DNA of 64,000 nucleotides from contig JAQUIJ010000020.1 of assembly GCA_028683385.1 (NCBI GenBank), positions 1 to 64,000 on the forward strand, given 5' to 3'. The notes below the pieces were generated by a model, which worked only from the letters and a program-made list of their open reading frames with translations, had not been told where the DNA came from and ran no database searches. Shown here piece after piece: positions 17,920 through 26,993 of the stretch. The DNA is from Prolixibacteraceae bacterium (GTDB lineage: Bacteria > Bacteroidota > Bacteroidia > Bacteroidales > Prolixibacteraceae). Position 1 is the stretch's first letter; each line of letters opens with the position of its first letter. The position numbers and the translations under genes were made by a program.

Positions 17920-18960
17920 ATGAAGCGGTTTGCAATTGTAACAGGTATTCTTTCTGGATTTCTTTTTGGAATAGCCACTCCGTTTAGTAAGCTGTTATTG
18001 TCGGGATTAAACTCCTTTCAATTAGCTGGGTTGCTTTATTTGGGTGCGGCTCTGGCCATGTTGCCATATATATTTCGGAAAAACAGTAACCTGAAATTGC
18101 TTTTTCAAGCGGGTAACCGGTCAAAAACCATCGGGATCATTTTCTTTGGAGGGTTCGCCGGGCCTTTGCTTTTATTGGCTGGTTTGAAAATGGCTAATGC
18201 AGCTTCGGTTTCAATCTGGCTAAATATGGAACTGGTAGCAACCGCCATCTTAGGCGCTTTAGTTTTTAAAGATGCCCTCGACCGGAATACATGGATTGGC
18301 GTTTTTCTAACCATTATAGCCGGAATTGTTGTATCGTTTGGAGAAGGTTCAAGCGGTATCATTTCAGGATTGCTTATTACTGCAGCCTGTATTTGCTGGG
18401 GCATAGATAATCACCTGACAGCCCTTACTGACGGCGCTTCACCTCAAATAGTTACTTTCGTAAAAGGAATAGTGGCGGGTTCGGTCAATTTAGTGATTGG
18501 CTGCCTCATTGCCGGTCAGGTTATGATATTGGGAAATGTAGTTCCGGCAATAATTGTTGGCGTTTTCGCTTATGGTTTCAGCATTGTGCTTTATGTCACT
18601 TCAGCACAAAACATCGGGGCAACCCGTAGTCAAATCTTGTTTTCAACTGCGCCAATTTGGGGTGTGCTTTTATCGTATTTATTTGTTCATGAGCCTTTCC
18701 AATGGGTTCACCTCATTTCAATTATACTTTTGGCAAGCGCTGTTATCGTTACCAATTTGTTTTCACATAAACATCGGCATACTCATGTAGTTATGGAGCA
18801 TATCCATTATCATAAACATACCGATGGGCATCATAACCATTCGCACGATGGAGAAACCATTTCGGAGCGCAAATGGCATTCGCACCTGCATACCCATAAT
18901 CCTGTAACGCATGAGCATCCTCATGATCCTGATTTACACCACAGGCATGAGCATAAATAA
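17920..18960 (+). CDS. DMT/EamA-family permease with histidine-rich C-terminal tail
   Basis: A 346-aa inner-membrane protein of the drug/metabolite transporter superfamily: ten hydrophobic helices in two EamA halves (about 1-140 and 145-280). Typical motifs include NAASVSIWLNMELVATAILG and ATRSQILFSTAPIWGVLLS. After the last helix a hydrophilic tail of about 64 residues contains 23 histidines in HxH and HxHxH patterns. Such tails bind Ni, Co or Zn in known metal transporters, so metal export or sensing is likely. It is the only plus-strand gene in this stretch and diverges from the chrA operon. Confidence 0.85.
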   Translation: MKRFAIVTGILSGFLFGIATPFSKLLLSGLNSFQLAGLLYLGAALAMLPYIFRKNSNLKLLFQAGNRSKTIGIIFFGGFAGPLLLLAGLKMANAASVSIWLNMELVATAILGALVFKDALDRNTWIGVFLTIIAGIVVSFGEGSSGIISGLLITAACICWGIDNHLTALTDGASPQIVTFVKGIVAGSVNLVIGCLIAGQVMILGNVVPAIIVGVFAYGFSIVLYVTSAQNIGATRSQILFSTAPIWGVLLSYLFVHEPFQWVHLISIILLASAVIVTNLFSHKHRHTHVVMEHIHYHKHTDGHHNHSHDGETISERKWHSHLHTHNPVTHEHPHDPDLHHRHEHK

Positions 18961-19046
18961 TTGAATTATCATTACAAGAGACAGGTGAATAGTCTTTACA
19001 AGCCCAAGGAGACATTTGGTTGCCAGAAAAAGACAAAACAACAAAC

Positions 19047-19979
19047 TTACAATCTCCTTTGCCCTATTCTCCTTTTCTTTAATATCTGCTGCTTCTTCCT
19101 AAAACTATTCTTATCCGAATAGTTGGGTATCAACCGAAGTAAATCAATAAGTCTCTTCGAATTTTCTTGATAATTCTTTATAGTATTGACAGATTTGTCT
19201 GTAGTATAACCATTTCCAAGCTCAATCTTTTCAGCTTTCCCTTTCGATTGATAAAACCTCGGCCTTTCCTCAAAATCAGACATTTTAATTGGATGCCGAA
19301 CCGGATTTCCTTGTCCATCAGTTACAAATACCAGATGCCCTTTCTGAACCTGCCGAATTTCAACATGAAACAGTTTTAAGGCATCATTATACATTTGCTT
19401 ACTGGTAATAAAATCCATTCGGTTGAGTTCTGTGAATAGGTTTTCAAGGTTCTGTTTCAAGTTCTTGCTGTATGCCGTGAATTTCAGATTGATCTTTTCC
19501 TTTGGCTCATTGTTGGTTAACTGATACGTTTGTTCCAGCTCTTTGATGAACTTCTGTACTTTCTCCTTCTCAAAATTGTCTTTGATCTTTTTGCCTGTCT
19601 GTCTGTCAATCCGGGTGGAAACAATATGAAAATGTACGCGGTCAATGTCCGCATGACGATAAACCAAGTAGGGCTGATTTCCATATCCAAGTTGTTTCAT
19701 CAGATTGTCAAGTTCAGTTCGTATTCCCTTTTCGCCCATTCGGATCATATCATTCGTTGTAGGGTTAAAAGAAATATGCAATCCTTTATTCTTAACACGA
19801 GTATTTGAATCTTCAATTCGCTTAAAAATTTGAAACCGATGCTGAGCGGAGTAAATAAATGGGTTCGCGGAAGGTGTATTTCGGCTATGATAGAAGGTGG
19901 CTTTACCTTCTTTTGCTTTCCGCTCATTGTAAAAAAAGGCATTTGCCGTGCTTGATGCCTGGTGGATGACGATAACCAT
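19047..19979 (-). CDS. Relaxase/mobilization nuclease (MobB-like)
   Basis: A 310-aa relaxase that should nick the element at oriT and pilot the strand during conjugation. The N-terminal domain carries the histidine triad His109, His116, His118 in RHADIDRVHFHIVSTRID, with a candidate catalytic Tyr among the early tyrosines (for example 17 or 30). The C-terminal third is charged and helical. It is somewhat shorter than many Bacteroidota MobB proteins but shows no frameshift. It lies 24 bp downstream of the ribbon-helix-helix protein and near the inverted repeats at 20430-20540. Confidence 0.88.
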   Translation of the reverse strand: MVIVIHQASSTANAFFYNERKAKEGKATFYHSRNTPSANPFIYSAQHRFQIFKRIEDSNTRVKNKGLHISFNPTTNDMIRMGEKGIRTELDNLMKQLGYGNQPYLVYRHADIDRVHFHIVSTRIDRQTGKKIKDNFEKEKVQKFIKELEQTYQLTNNEPKEKINLKFTAYSKNLKQNLENLFTELNRMDFITSKQMYNDALKLFHVEIRQVQKGHLVFVTDGQGNPVRHPIKMSDFEERPRFYQSKGKAEKIELGNGYTTDKSVNTIKNYQENSKRLIDLLRLIPNYSDKNSFRKKQQILKKRRIGQRRL

Positions 19980-20003
19980 TTCTTTGGTTCTTATGGTTAG
20001 TCA

Positions 20004-20381
20004 TTATGGAATATGATCCATGTACTTTTGCAAAAGCTCAAAGCATTTTTTGAGCGTTTCATAAGAGTAATTCAGGGTTCGCTTATCCTCCGAATCGAGT
20101 TGATATCCCAAATAAGTATTCAGTTTTTTGGCAATCTGGTTTAGGTTAACTCCAATTCTATTGAGTTCAAAATCCATTTGACCCATCAATTCCGAAAATT
20201 CCTTACTGGCTTCAATTCTCAGGATTTCCCTTTTTCGCAACAGTTTGGCCCGGCCAAAATCACTAAGGTTGGAGTAGCCTTCTTTTCGGCACCGTTCAGT
20301 CAACAGTTCCTTTTCCCGGTTGGTCAGACGAACCCGGATTCCTTCACCAAGCTTTTTATCATTCGGGGTTAGAGGCCTCAT
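20004..20381 (-). CDS. Relaxosome accessory protein (MobA/MobC-like)
   Basis: A 125-aa mobilization protein with an N-terminal ribbon-helix-helix segment (about 10-50: RVRLTNREKELLTERCRKEG then LSDFGRAKLL) and a helical C-terminus with IGVNLNQIAKKLN. This is the MobC/NikA-type pattern, where the protein binds oriT and loads the relaxase. It is immediately upstream of the relaxase gene, and the 268-bp gap before it contains several perfect inverted repeats proposed here as oriT. Confidence 0.85.
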   Translation of the reverse strand: MRPLTPNDKKLGEGIRVRLTNREKELLTERCRKEGYSNLSDFGRAKLLRKREILRIEASKEFSELMGQMDFELNRIGVNLNQIAKKLNTYLGYQLDSEDKRTLNYSYETLKKCFELLQKYMDHIP

Positions 20382-20429
20382 TAATCTACTTTTCTGAACC
20401 TATTGAATTGTGTTTTTAACTTGCTTTTT

Positions 20430-20540
20430 GAAAGAGGGGAATCATTATTACCAACCTTTAGGGAATGAGGGGAATGCTCCGTAGGACAGCTTTGTCAAGG
20501 TTTTTGTGGAACAAAAACACATCTTGCATTCCCCTCTTTC
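20430..20540. other. Candidate origin of transfer (oriT)
   Basis: GAAAGAGGGGAAT (20430-20442) and ATTCCCCTCTTTC (20528-20540) are perfect 13-bp inverted repeats. A third element GAGGGGAATGC (20467-20477) is also complementary to 20526-20536. Between them GTTTTTGT-gga-ACAAAAAC (20500-20518) forms an 8-bp hairpin. The cluster is in the noncoding gap just upstream of the relaxosome genes, the usual oriT location. The nick site is not identified. Confidence 0.6.
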
Positions 20541-20649
20541 ATGAGATTCCCTCCCTTCTTTGAACGTCCTTTTCAATCAAAAAGACAGGAAAAACCTTTT
20601 GAAATTCTTCCCGTCTTTGATGACTTTTCACTTCTGAAAACTGGAAAAT

Positions 20650-21339
20650 CTAATTGACACTTTGCTTTGCACCTTGTCGTTTTCCTTCCGATTTTTCCTG
20701 TTTAGCAGTTTCGGATTGACCTTGTTTTTCCTGCTTGAAATAAGAAAACCCAATTCTTCGCGATGCTGCATCAATCTGAAGAGCGGCTGAAAACTTCTTG
20801 TCATCTTTACTGGTCATACCATCAACGGTCACTTTCTTTCCGGCTGCCAGGTTTTCCTTTTGCTCAGCTGATAAGGTAGCTCCCTTGATCTTGTCCGGGA
20901 TTTGAATGTAGCTTGTCCGCAGTGGAATCAGCTCATTGGTTTTGGAATCAATGCTCAGGTAAAATGGTCCACGTTCCCCGACTTTAGGAGTCAGTTCAAC
21001 CGCCTTGCCCAGGTTTTTGTCATTGAGTAAAGCTCCCTTTTCTTCCTTGGTGAACTTATGCCCCATATACTCATCCGGGATGTTCAGTCGTTGGATCGGG
21101 TGTACTTTGATACCGACCGATCCGTCCTCCTTGCTTTGCATACGAATCTTTGCTGGGATTTTGAAATCTTCTCCACCAATTTTGGCGTTAACCGTGTAGA
21201 GTTTGTCCGAACGAAATCCGTTCAGAAAATCATTGAGTTCCTGCTTTTCCATCTTACCCACAAAGCTGCGGTCGATGCCTACTTTTTCCAGTTTCTCAAA
21301 CGGAATCTGGTCCATGCTCATGCGCGTTTTCTGTTCCAT
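20650..21339 (-). CDS. DUF3945-type mobile-element protein
   Basis: A 229-aa soluble protein of the DUF3945/DUF4099-like group frequent in Bacteroidota conjugative elements. Two similar repeats are visible: a segment ending GHKFTKEEKGALLNDKNLGK (about 80-115) and IPDKIKGATLSAEQKENLA (about 150-170) followed by a GKKVTVDGM beta strand. The C-terminus is a charged Gln/Lys-rich tail. It is co-oriented with the coupling-protein genes 20 bp upstream. Its function is unknown; a link to conjugation or anti-restriction has been suggested only by context. Confidence 0.7.
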   Translation of the reverse strand: MEQKTRMSMDQIPFEKLEKVGIDRSFVGKMEKQELNDFLNGFRSDKLYTVNAKIGGEDFKIPAKIRMQSKEDGSVGIKVHPIQRLNIPDEYMGHKFTKEEKGALLNDKNLGKAVELTPKVGERGPFYLSIDSKTNELIPLRTSYIQIPDKIKGATLSAEQKENLAAGKKVTVDGMTSKDDKKFSAALQIDAASRRIGFSYFKQEKQGQSETAKQEKSEGKRQGAKQSVN

Positions 21340-21359
21340 AATTTTTACTTTTTAAATGA

Positions 21360-21875
21360 TTAATCAACTTCAAATACATGTTTCTCCCTGCGGTTCAGTT
21401 CAACCAAACCACGAAGGATTTTATACTTTTCTTCCGGATCTTTGATAGCATTCAACCGGAATATAGGAGTCGTTTTATCTGAGGTGTAAATGATTAGGTT
21501 GCCCAGCCCAAACAGGCGGTATATCAAAGGCCTTTCCACACGGTAATCCTTGATCCGATAGTTTTCTATAAACTCGTGTTTTCTCCGGAAAATTCCTGAA
21601 TAGTACCTGAGCTCTTCAGCGTGAATTTCATATCGGATGCAGTAAACCCGAAGAACCTGATACGCCAGGTTCAGTAAAATAAACACACCCAGATAATGGG
21701 GTAACCGGTAAAGATGTAAAGTCAGTTTTGCAGGGATAAATTGAACAGGGAGTTGCTGTTTTAGAATCCCATCCATTAAAAGGATAACCGGTACTGCCAG
21801 AATTGTCAACAGGAAGGTTTCCAGATTAATCAATTGGGATGGCCTGCTTTTGAAGTAAACGGTATTTTGAATCAT
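21360..21875 (-). CDS. Membrane protein with bacterial PH-like domain
   Basis: A 171-aa protein with two hydrophobic helices near residues 20-40 and 55-80, then a C-terminal beta-rich domain with the pattern YEIHAEELRYYSGIFRRKHE, YRIKDYRVERPLIYRLFGLG and a following strand. This is typical of bacterial PH (YdbS/YdbT) domains. It overlaps the coupling-protein gene by 4 bp, so the two are translationally coupled. A membrane-scaffold role for transfer is plausible but unproven. Confidence 0.7.
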   Translation of the reverse strand: MIQNTVYFKSRPSQLINLETFLLTILAVPVILLMDGILKQQLPVQFIPAKLTLHLYRLPHYLGVFILLNLAYQVLRVYCIRYEIHAEELRYYSGIFRRKHEFIENYRIKDYRVERPLIYRLFGLGNLIIYTSDKTTPIFRLNAIKDPEEKYKILRGLVELNRREKHVFEVD

Positions 21876-23863
21876 GATTTTTTGGATTTTTTAGTAGTTA
21901 AAGTTTTTTGTTTGGTTTGATCCGGTTGATCGGGTTGATCTGACACCGATCTATGAATGATAATTGACCGGATGTCGTTTTGTATTTTGGTCCGGTTGCG
22001 TTCCAAAACATCTGGAATGTTGTCGAACCGGTAAAAATCAGGAATAGGCACAAAGCGCTTTTCTTCGTTTTCCTGTGCTTTCACATCGACATTGATCAGG
22101 CAATTGAAATTCTTCTGGGAAATGGCTTCTCCAAAGTTGTCGGCAACCTGACCCACCATATAGCCTTGTGGTAATGTGGCAATCTTTCCTTCCGGCACCA
22201 GAAAGTCGAGCTGTGTGGAGAATGTGGAGGATTGGACATTCCGGTTGATGTTGACCGATTGCCGTTCCTGAAGGATTTTGCCCATCCGCCCCTGAATAAA
22301 CCTTGCAGTTTCTCCGGCTGCCTGACCTGAAAACACATTGCCGATGTTGCTGGTGATCGCGTTTGCCTGTTCTTTTCCGTAATCACGGATCAATTGGTCA
22401 ATGGTTTGAACTCCCAGCAAGGTTGAAATCCGGTTGCTCCGCGCCGTGGCAATCAACGTATCTAGTCCCCGGAAGTAAATGGTAGGCAGCTCATCAAAAA
22501 TCAGCGAAGATGGTTGCTGTCCCTTTTTGTTGATGACCTTCAGCATCCTGGTAATATAAAGCGATAAAACAGCCCCATACATTTCAACTCTTAATGGATT
22601 ATTGGCAAGGCAAAGGATTTTGGGTGATTCAGGGTTGTTGATGTCTAGTGAAAAATCATCGCCTGAACAGATCCAGTAAATCTCAGGACTGATGATCTTG
22701 GAAATAGCAATCTTCAGGCTTCCGAGCTGTCCTTCCAACTGCTCGCTGGCTCCGCGTTTGTGGGCATTGATAAAAGGATTGATGATATTCGCGACATCTT
22801 TTTCCTGCTCCATCACCGCAAATAGATCATCGTAATCCATTTGCAGCAATTCGATGGCATGTGGCAAAGTACAGAATTGACCATCCTTGTATTTTTTCAA
22901 AAACCAGATCACGGCGGCAAAAAAGGAAACGGCAGATTCGGAGAAGAACTCACCCTGCTTTCTTATCCATTCCCTGTTCAGGTTATAAAGTACCGTTCGC
23001 GAAGATTCAAAGGCATCGATTGGACTTTCCATCCACTCCGGTGCCAATGGGTTGCACCTGTAGGATTTTTGGATGTTCTCAAAATTAATCACGTAGAACC
23101 GGCTTGATTCCGGGAGCTTTCCGCTTTTCCTGGCTTTCAGAAAATGGTTGTAAGTAACCATCGATAAATCCGGATACTTAAAATCATAAACGCACATCGA
23201 AAAACCCTTTTTCAGGTGCTGCCGGATAAAAGGCAGCACTACTGAAAAGGATTTGCCGGAACCGGGTGTTCCAATAACCATCGTCGCCCTAAATGGGTTG
23301 ACAATGTTGATCCAGCCTTCCTGCTGTTGGTCTTTGTAGAGATACCTTGTCGGCAGGTTCACCGAATATTCGTTTTCCTTTAGTATCTGTTCCTGCGGAA
23401 AACTCTCGTTCTCCACATTAAACCGATCTTTCATCAAATTGACGTTGATCAGCTTGGAGATGTTGTCAAATCCGATGTTCAACAGAACAAAGCCAAAGAA
23501 AGTCAGGGTCAGATAAGATACAGGATAAGATTTAAACAGGACCAGGCTTCCCCAATACAGAATCAGACCGGTCACCACCTGCGCGACAATGGAAGAAACG
23601 GTGAGTTCACGATCCTTATGGGCTTTGGTTCCCACACAAGTTATGGCCAGAAACACCAGGCAAACGGTTTTTGATTTATAAACATTTGCCAGAAATGTCA
23701 GGTTTTGCAGTTTGGCTATCAGCGGATGAAAAGCCGGAATGTGTAACCCGTGCATGGTAAAGTAACCCAACTGGTTCAGGTACATAGATAAAAAAAGAAG
23801 TACATAGCTGAAGAACCGAAAGCCTTCATGCAATTTAACCAGTTCATGAGATTCGTGTTCCAT
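21872..23863 (-). CDS. Type IV coupling protein (VirD4/TraG family)
   Basis: A 663-aa inner-membrane ATPase that links the relaxosome to the mating channel. Four hydrophobic helices occupy about residues 15-135. The motor domain has Walker A GTPGSGKS at 198-205, Walker B near SSLIFDELPTI (about 455-465), the TraG/TraD motif TLLGVQTIDQLIRDYG, and a conserved ITSNIGNVFSGQAAGETAR segment. The C-terminal 40 residues are Asp/Gln/Lys-rich and could contact the relaxase. Length is normal for Bacteroidota coupling proteins. Confidence 0.93.
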   Translation of the reverse strand: MEHESHELVKLHEGFRFFSYVLLFLSMYLNQLGYFTMHGLHIPAFHPLIAKLQNLTFLANVYKSKTVCLVFLAITCVGTKAHKDRELTVSSIVAQVVTGLILYWGSLVLFKSYPVSYLTLTFFGFVLLNIGFDNISKLINVNLMKDRFNVENESFPQEQILKENEYSVNLPTRYLYKDQQQEGWINIVNPFRATMVIGTPGSGKSFSVVLPFIRQHLKKGFSMCVYDFKYPDLSMVTYNHFLKARKSGKLPESSRFYVINFENIQKSYRCNPLAPEWMESPIDAFESSRTVLYNLNREWIRKQGEFFSESAVSFFAAVIWFLKKYKDGQFCTLPHAIELLQMDYDDLFAVMEQEKDVANIINPFINAHKRGASEQLEGQLGSLKIAISKIISPEIYWICSGDDFSLDINNPESPKILCLANNPLRVEMYGAVLSLYITRMLKVINKKGQQPSSLIFDELPTIYFRGLDTLIATARSNRISTLLGVQTIDQLIRDYGKEQANAITSNIGNVFSGQAAGETARFIQGRMGKILQERQSVNINRNVQSSTFSTQLDFLVPEGKIATLPQGYMVGQVADNFGEAISQKNFNCLINVDVKAQENEEKRFVPIPDFYRFDNIPDVLERNRTKIQNDIRSIIIHRSVSDQPDQPDQTKQKTLTTKKSKKS

Positions 23864-23879
23864 TTTCAGGGTATAAAGC

Positions 23880-23907
23880 CCTGCGTCCCCTTTCGGGGAA
23901 TCGCAGG
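23880..23907. terminator. Strong intergenic hairpin between coupling-protein and traN genes
   Basis: CCTGCG-t-CCCC-tttc-GGGG-aat-CGCAGG forms a ten-pair stem. No T-run follows in either direction, so it is more likely an RNA processing or stability element, or a rho-dependent site, than an intrinsic terminator. Confidence 0.5.
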
Positions 23908-23961
23908 AAGCAGGATAAAGAAACGTGTGTGGTTTATGATTGAATTTTCCTCTCGCTTGAT

Positions 23962-24762
23962 TTATTTCAGGGATCTGGCTTTAAGGATATCCTTGTTTTT
24001 CAGGTTGAAGGTGAGTTTTCGGCCAGTATTGCCCAATGCTTTTTCATTGAGTTCGATCTTCAGGATACGCTGATCCGGAATAGTCATTTTTTCGATTACG
24101 AATACTTCCCGAACTGTAACTTCTCCCGGAATGCGCTGCACCTTGTTCTGCTGATACTGCGGGAAAACCTGGTATTCCTGAACATTGGTTGCTTTGGCTT
24201 TTTTCTTATCGGTGATCCAGAAATTAAAACTTTCGACATCATAAGCCATATTGGTTTTGTTGGTGATCTGAAGCTCAAAAAAGAGTGCATCGTTTTTCAG
24301 GTGAATGGAATTCAACCGAATTTTAATCCCATCTTTTTCGGTCTTGCGCTTTCTAAACTGAACTTTGTGTTTGTCCAAAACCTGATCACAAAGGTCTTTC
24401 AGCAAATGGTCTGGCATCATTTTTCCGGAAAAAGTCATGGCCTTTTGTGAATCAAAAGTTTCAATCGGGTACGTGATCGGTGCATCGTTTCCATACTGTA
24501 ATTCGAAAGAATAAATCTGGTCAGCACAAACGACGGTCAGGGAGGTAGGTTTATCAAAAGGCTGCACGGCTTTGACACGGATCAGGTTTGAAAGTTCTGG
24601 AACAATCTCTGCCTGAACAATCGAATAATCTCCGGCTTGTACATATTGGACTTTATCTGGACAAACCAGATGGCTGGTTTTTGTATCGGATACGGTGAGT
24701 CTATTTTGAGCGAATGTAATGCTGCTTACTAATGAAATTAGGATGACTAAGAACGTTTTCAT
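23962..24762 (-). CDS. traN: Conjugative transposon protein TraN
   Basis: A 266-aa exported protein of the Bacteroidota TraN (DUF4138) family. The signal peptide is residues 1-18. Two beta-rich domains follow: the first with SHLVCPDKVQYVQAGDYSIV and the second with NKTNMAYDVESFNFWITDKK and VREVFVIEKMTIPD. By analogy to VirB9/CagX-like proteins it belongs to the outer-membrane-proximal core of the type IV secretion channel. It begins 1 bp after traM ends, in the uninterrupted tra operon. Confidence 0.88.
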   Translation of the reverse strand: MKTFLVILISLVSSITFAQNRLTVSDTKTSHLVCPDKVQYVQAGDYSIVQAEIVPELSNLIRVKAVQPFDKPTSLTVVCADQIYSFELQYGNDAPITYPIETFDSQKAMTFSGKMMPDHLLKDLCDQVLDKHKVQFRKRKTEKDGIKIRLNSIHLKNDALFFELQITNKTNMAYDVESFNFWITDKKKAKATNVQEYQVFPQYQQNKVQRIPGEVTVREVFVIEKMTIPDQRILKIELNEKALGNTGRKLTFNLKNKDILKARSLK

Positions 24763-24763
24763 G

Positions 24764-25951
24764 TTATTTGCTTTTATTGATTAAATAAACGAGGGTATTT
24801 TTCTTGACTGTGACTTTTTTGATTCGGATCATTTTTAACAAGGATTGTGCGGTGCGGTCGGCTGCCTGCATCCCCATATAAGTCAGCGGATTGTTGCTTA
24901 CACCGAACATAGAGGAAGTGTTGGCGCTGCTGCCAACTTCTTTGGCAACTTTTCGGGAGGCGTTATCGGGAACATACAGGCCTGGAAATCCGTCCAGATC
25001 GCAAACCGATACCTGAACCGGAACAAATTTTTCACCTACTGGTATTTGCAGCACTTCAATCTGAAGGCGTTCATTGGTGACTTCACAGATGCCATACAAA
25101 AAGGTGTTGACCGGAATTTTCACCCCGTTTAGCCAGGCTTCTTCCAATAGTCGTAGCTTAACCCGGTTGCCGGTCAGCACGGTGGTGGTTTCATAAACTT
25201 CAGCTTCAATAACCGGGACTGCTGTATCTTTGGGTTTAAACCCTGACTTTCCACTTTTCTCCAGTGTAAAACGTTTGTTCTTTTCTGCTTCCAGCTTCTC
25301 ATTTTTAGCAGAGGTTTCCTTTAACCGTATGTTCAAGGAATCATTCTGCTTGGCCAACCTGCTATTTTGCCGGAAAACATTGTCCAGTTCTTCAATACCG
25401 GTTGGAGCAATTGCAGTTGATCCTTTTTGATCCTTGTAATCCCTTTTGTTTTTCTCGTCCTGATTTGAGTCTGCATCCTCATTTTGTGATTTTGCTTCTG
25501 CCTGGCTGTTTTCCAAATCTTCCCTGACTTTCTTTTCCTTTTGCCGGATATGTGCCATAAGGTCGGTGGAAACATCAGCATTCAACTCGGGAACCGGATC
25601 GTTCTTATACAGGTGTTTCTTTTCGGAAAGTAGTTGTTCTTCGGTCAACGTTTCATCCGCCAAAGTTTCCTCATTGGTGGAATCGCTCTCGCCAGCAATG
25701 TTGTAATTACGACTGGTGGTGACTGCCTTTTTCGAGGAATAGTTGTCCATCTTGTCGTAAATCGCGACGCTTTTATCAGCATCCGGCAGGGTGTAATTGG
25801 CTCCCTTTACCGCTTGCTGCTCTTTTTGCTTTTGTTCTTCCTTTTCCTTCTTTTCGCCACCTCCCAATACATAGAATATCAGGACAATAAAAGGGATCAA
25901 AACCAGCGGAAGGAAAAGCAGCGGCTTATTTCTTTTCAGGTAACTTTTCAT
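24764..25951 (-). CDS. traM: Conjugative transposon protein TraM
   Basis: A 395-aa VirB10-like channel scaffold. There is one hydrophobic helix at about 10-30, a long charged linker with coiled-coil stretches (about 35-235) and a C-terminal beta-rich domain starting near 245 (VIEAEVYETTTVLTGNRVKLRL, continuing NGVKIPVNTFLYGICEV). The layout spans inner membrane to outer core. The gene overlaps the small upstream gene by 26 bp and ends 1 bp before traN. Confidence 0.9.
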   Translation of the reverse strand: MKSYLKRNKPLLFLPLVLIPFIVLIFYVLGGGEKKEKEEQKQKEQQAVKGANYTLPDADKSVAIYDKMDNYSSKKAVTTSRNYNIAGESDSTNEETLADETLTEEQLLSEKKHLYKNDPVPELNADVSTDLMAHIRQKEKKVREDLENSQAEAKSQNEDADSNQDEKNKRDYKDQKGSTAIAPTGIEELDNVFRQNSRLAKQNDSLNIRLKETSAKNEKLEAEKNKRFTLEKSGKSGFKPKDTAVPVIEAEVYETTTVLTGNRVKLRLLEEAWLNGVKIPVNTFLYGICEVTNERLQIEVLQIPVGEKFVPVQVSVCDLDGFPGLYVPDNASRKVAKEVGSSANTSSMFGVSNNPLTYMGMQAADRTAQSLLKMIRIKKVTVKKNTLVYLINKSK

Positions 25952-26279
25952 TTATATCTTGTTTTAGAATGGTTTCAAACGAGTCAACAGGCATTTCAAA
26001 GGAGAGGGATTTTTTGTGTTTCAGGGTTTTCGCTGTATTCGGGGTTCCTTCACTGACCGGTTGAATGGGATCGTAGGTGATCGCCGGTTTTGGGAAAATA
26101 AAGAACGAAATCACATAAATCAGGAACGATGCAACCAGGATGATGATCCATTTTTTCTTCCGCTTGGCCGGGTCCAGTTTTTGATCCTTCCGGTCCAGCC
26201 GGTAGATCCATTCATGGAAGCGGATGGCCTCACTGATTCGGGTCACCAGGTTTTTGGATTGTTTATTTTCTGTATTCAT
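25926..26279 (-). CDS. traL: TraL-like small membrane protein
   Basis: A 117-aa protein with a basic N-terminal half (SEAIRFHEWIYRLDRKDQK), one hydrophobic helix at about 44-62 (WIIILVASFLIYVISFFIF) and a periplasmic C-terminal tail. Its position between traK and traM and its size match TraL of CTnDOT-type operons. The sequence alone is too short for a confident family call. It overlaps the start of traM, so the stop and the next ATG are translationally coupled. Confidence 0.7.
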   Translation of the reverse strand: MNTENKQSKNLVTRISEAIRFHEWIYRLDRKDQKLDPAKRKKKWIIILVASFLIYVISFFIFPKPAITYDPIQPVSEGTPNTAKTLKHKKSLSFEMPVDSFETILKQDINEKLPEKK

Positions 26280-26299
26280 AATCGTCGGTTTTTTAAGAA

Positions 26300-26926
26300 T
26301 TAAAAGGATTTACGCTTCAGCGTTTCCAAATCTTTGTTGTCGGTTATCAGCCAGTCCTCGATCATGAACCCGTGCGGGTTATTGTCAGTCCGGGAGATGT
26401 TGCGGAGCCGTCCGGAAGTTTCCAGATTGCGGATCGTGATGTTGGATTTGCGGACAATCTTTTGTCTGCCAAAAAACCGGAACTGATAAGGATAAGCGGA
26501 AAAGTCGATCTGAACCGAATCGGTTGAAAGGGTCATGCTGATGTCGGAAGCAATGATCTGGTTATAGACGTTGTTTTCTTTGTAAGACTGGTACTGCTTC
26601 ATGGCCGAACCGTCGGCAAGATACAGTGCTTCACGAGAATTGTTCTCGATGTACTGCTTGTCGGGTTCCATCGTAAAAAACAGTTCATGGAAGCGTTTCA
26701 CATGGTCCTTGGCTTCTGAAGGCCGGTTGTCCGTGATGTCGGCACGAAGAGCCAGTAAAAGGGATTTACCGTTGTCCAGAACATAGATTTTCTGCCGGGA
26801 GCGTTCGACCAACCCGATTGAACGGGTGAAAACAAAGGTGCTGAATCCGGTAATCAGCAGGCTTACGGCCAAAAGGATGTAAACAGTAAACCGGAATTTA
26901 CGCTGTATATCAAATATTTTATTCAT
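26300..26926 (-). CDS. traK: Conjugative transposon protein TraK
   Basis: A 208-aa VirB8-like channel protein with one N-terminal transmembrane helix (about 13-35, YILLAVSLLITGFSTFVF) and a periplasmic NTF2-like domain. The domain includes LALRADITDNRPSEAKDHVK, FFTMEPDKQYI and a C-terminal RNISRTDNNPHGFMIEDW block conserved in Bacteroidota TraK. It is located between traJ and the traL-like gene in the usual order. Confidence 0.9.
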   Translation of the reverse strand: MNKIFDIQRKFRFTVYILLAVSLLITGFSTFVFTRSIGLVERSRQKIYVLDNGKSLLLALRADITDNRPSEAKDHVKRFHELFFTMEPDKQYIENNSREALYLADGSAMKQYQSYKENNVYNQIIASDISMTLSTDSVQIDFSAYPYQFRFFGRQKIVRKSNITIRNLETSGRLRNISRTDNNPHGFMIEDWLITDNKDLETLKRKSF

Positions 26927-26993
26927 CGTTTGATTGATTGTTTAGTATTGATAACTGATGATTGGAGATTCATCTCAAGATATTTCTACTGGA

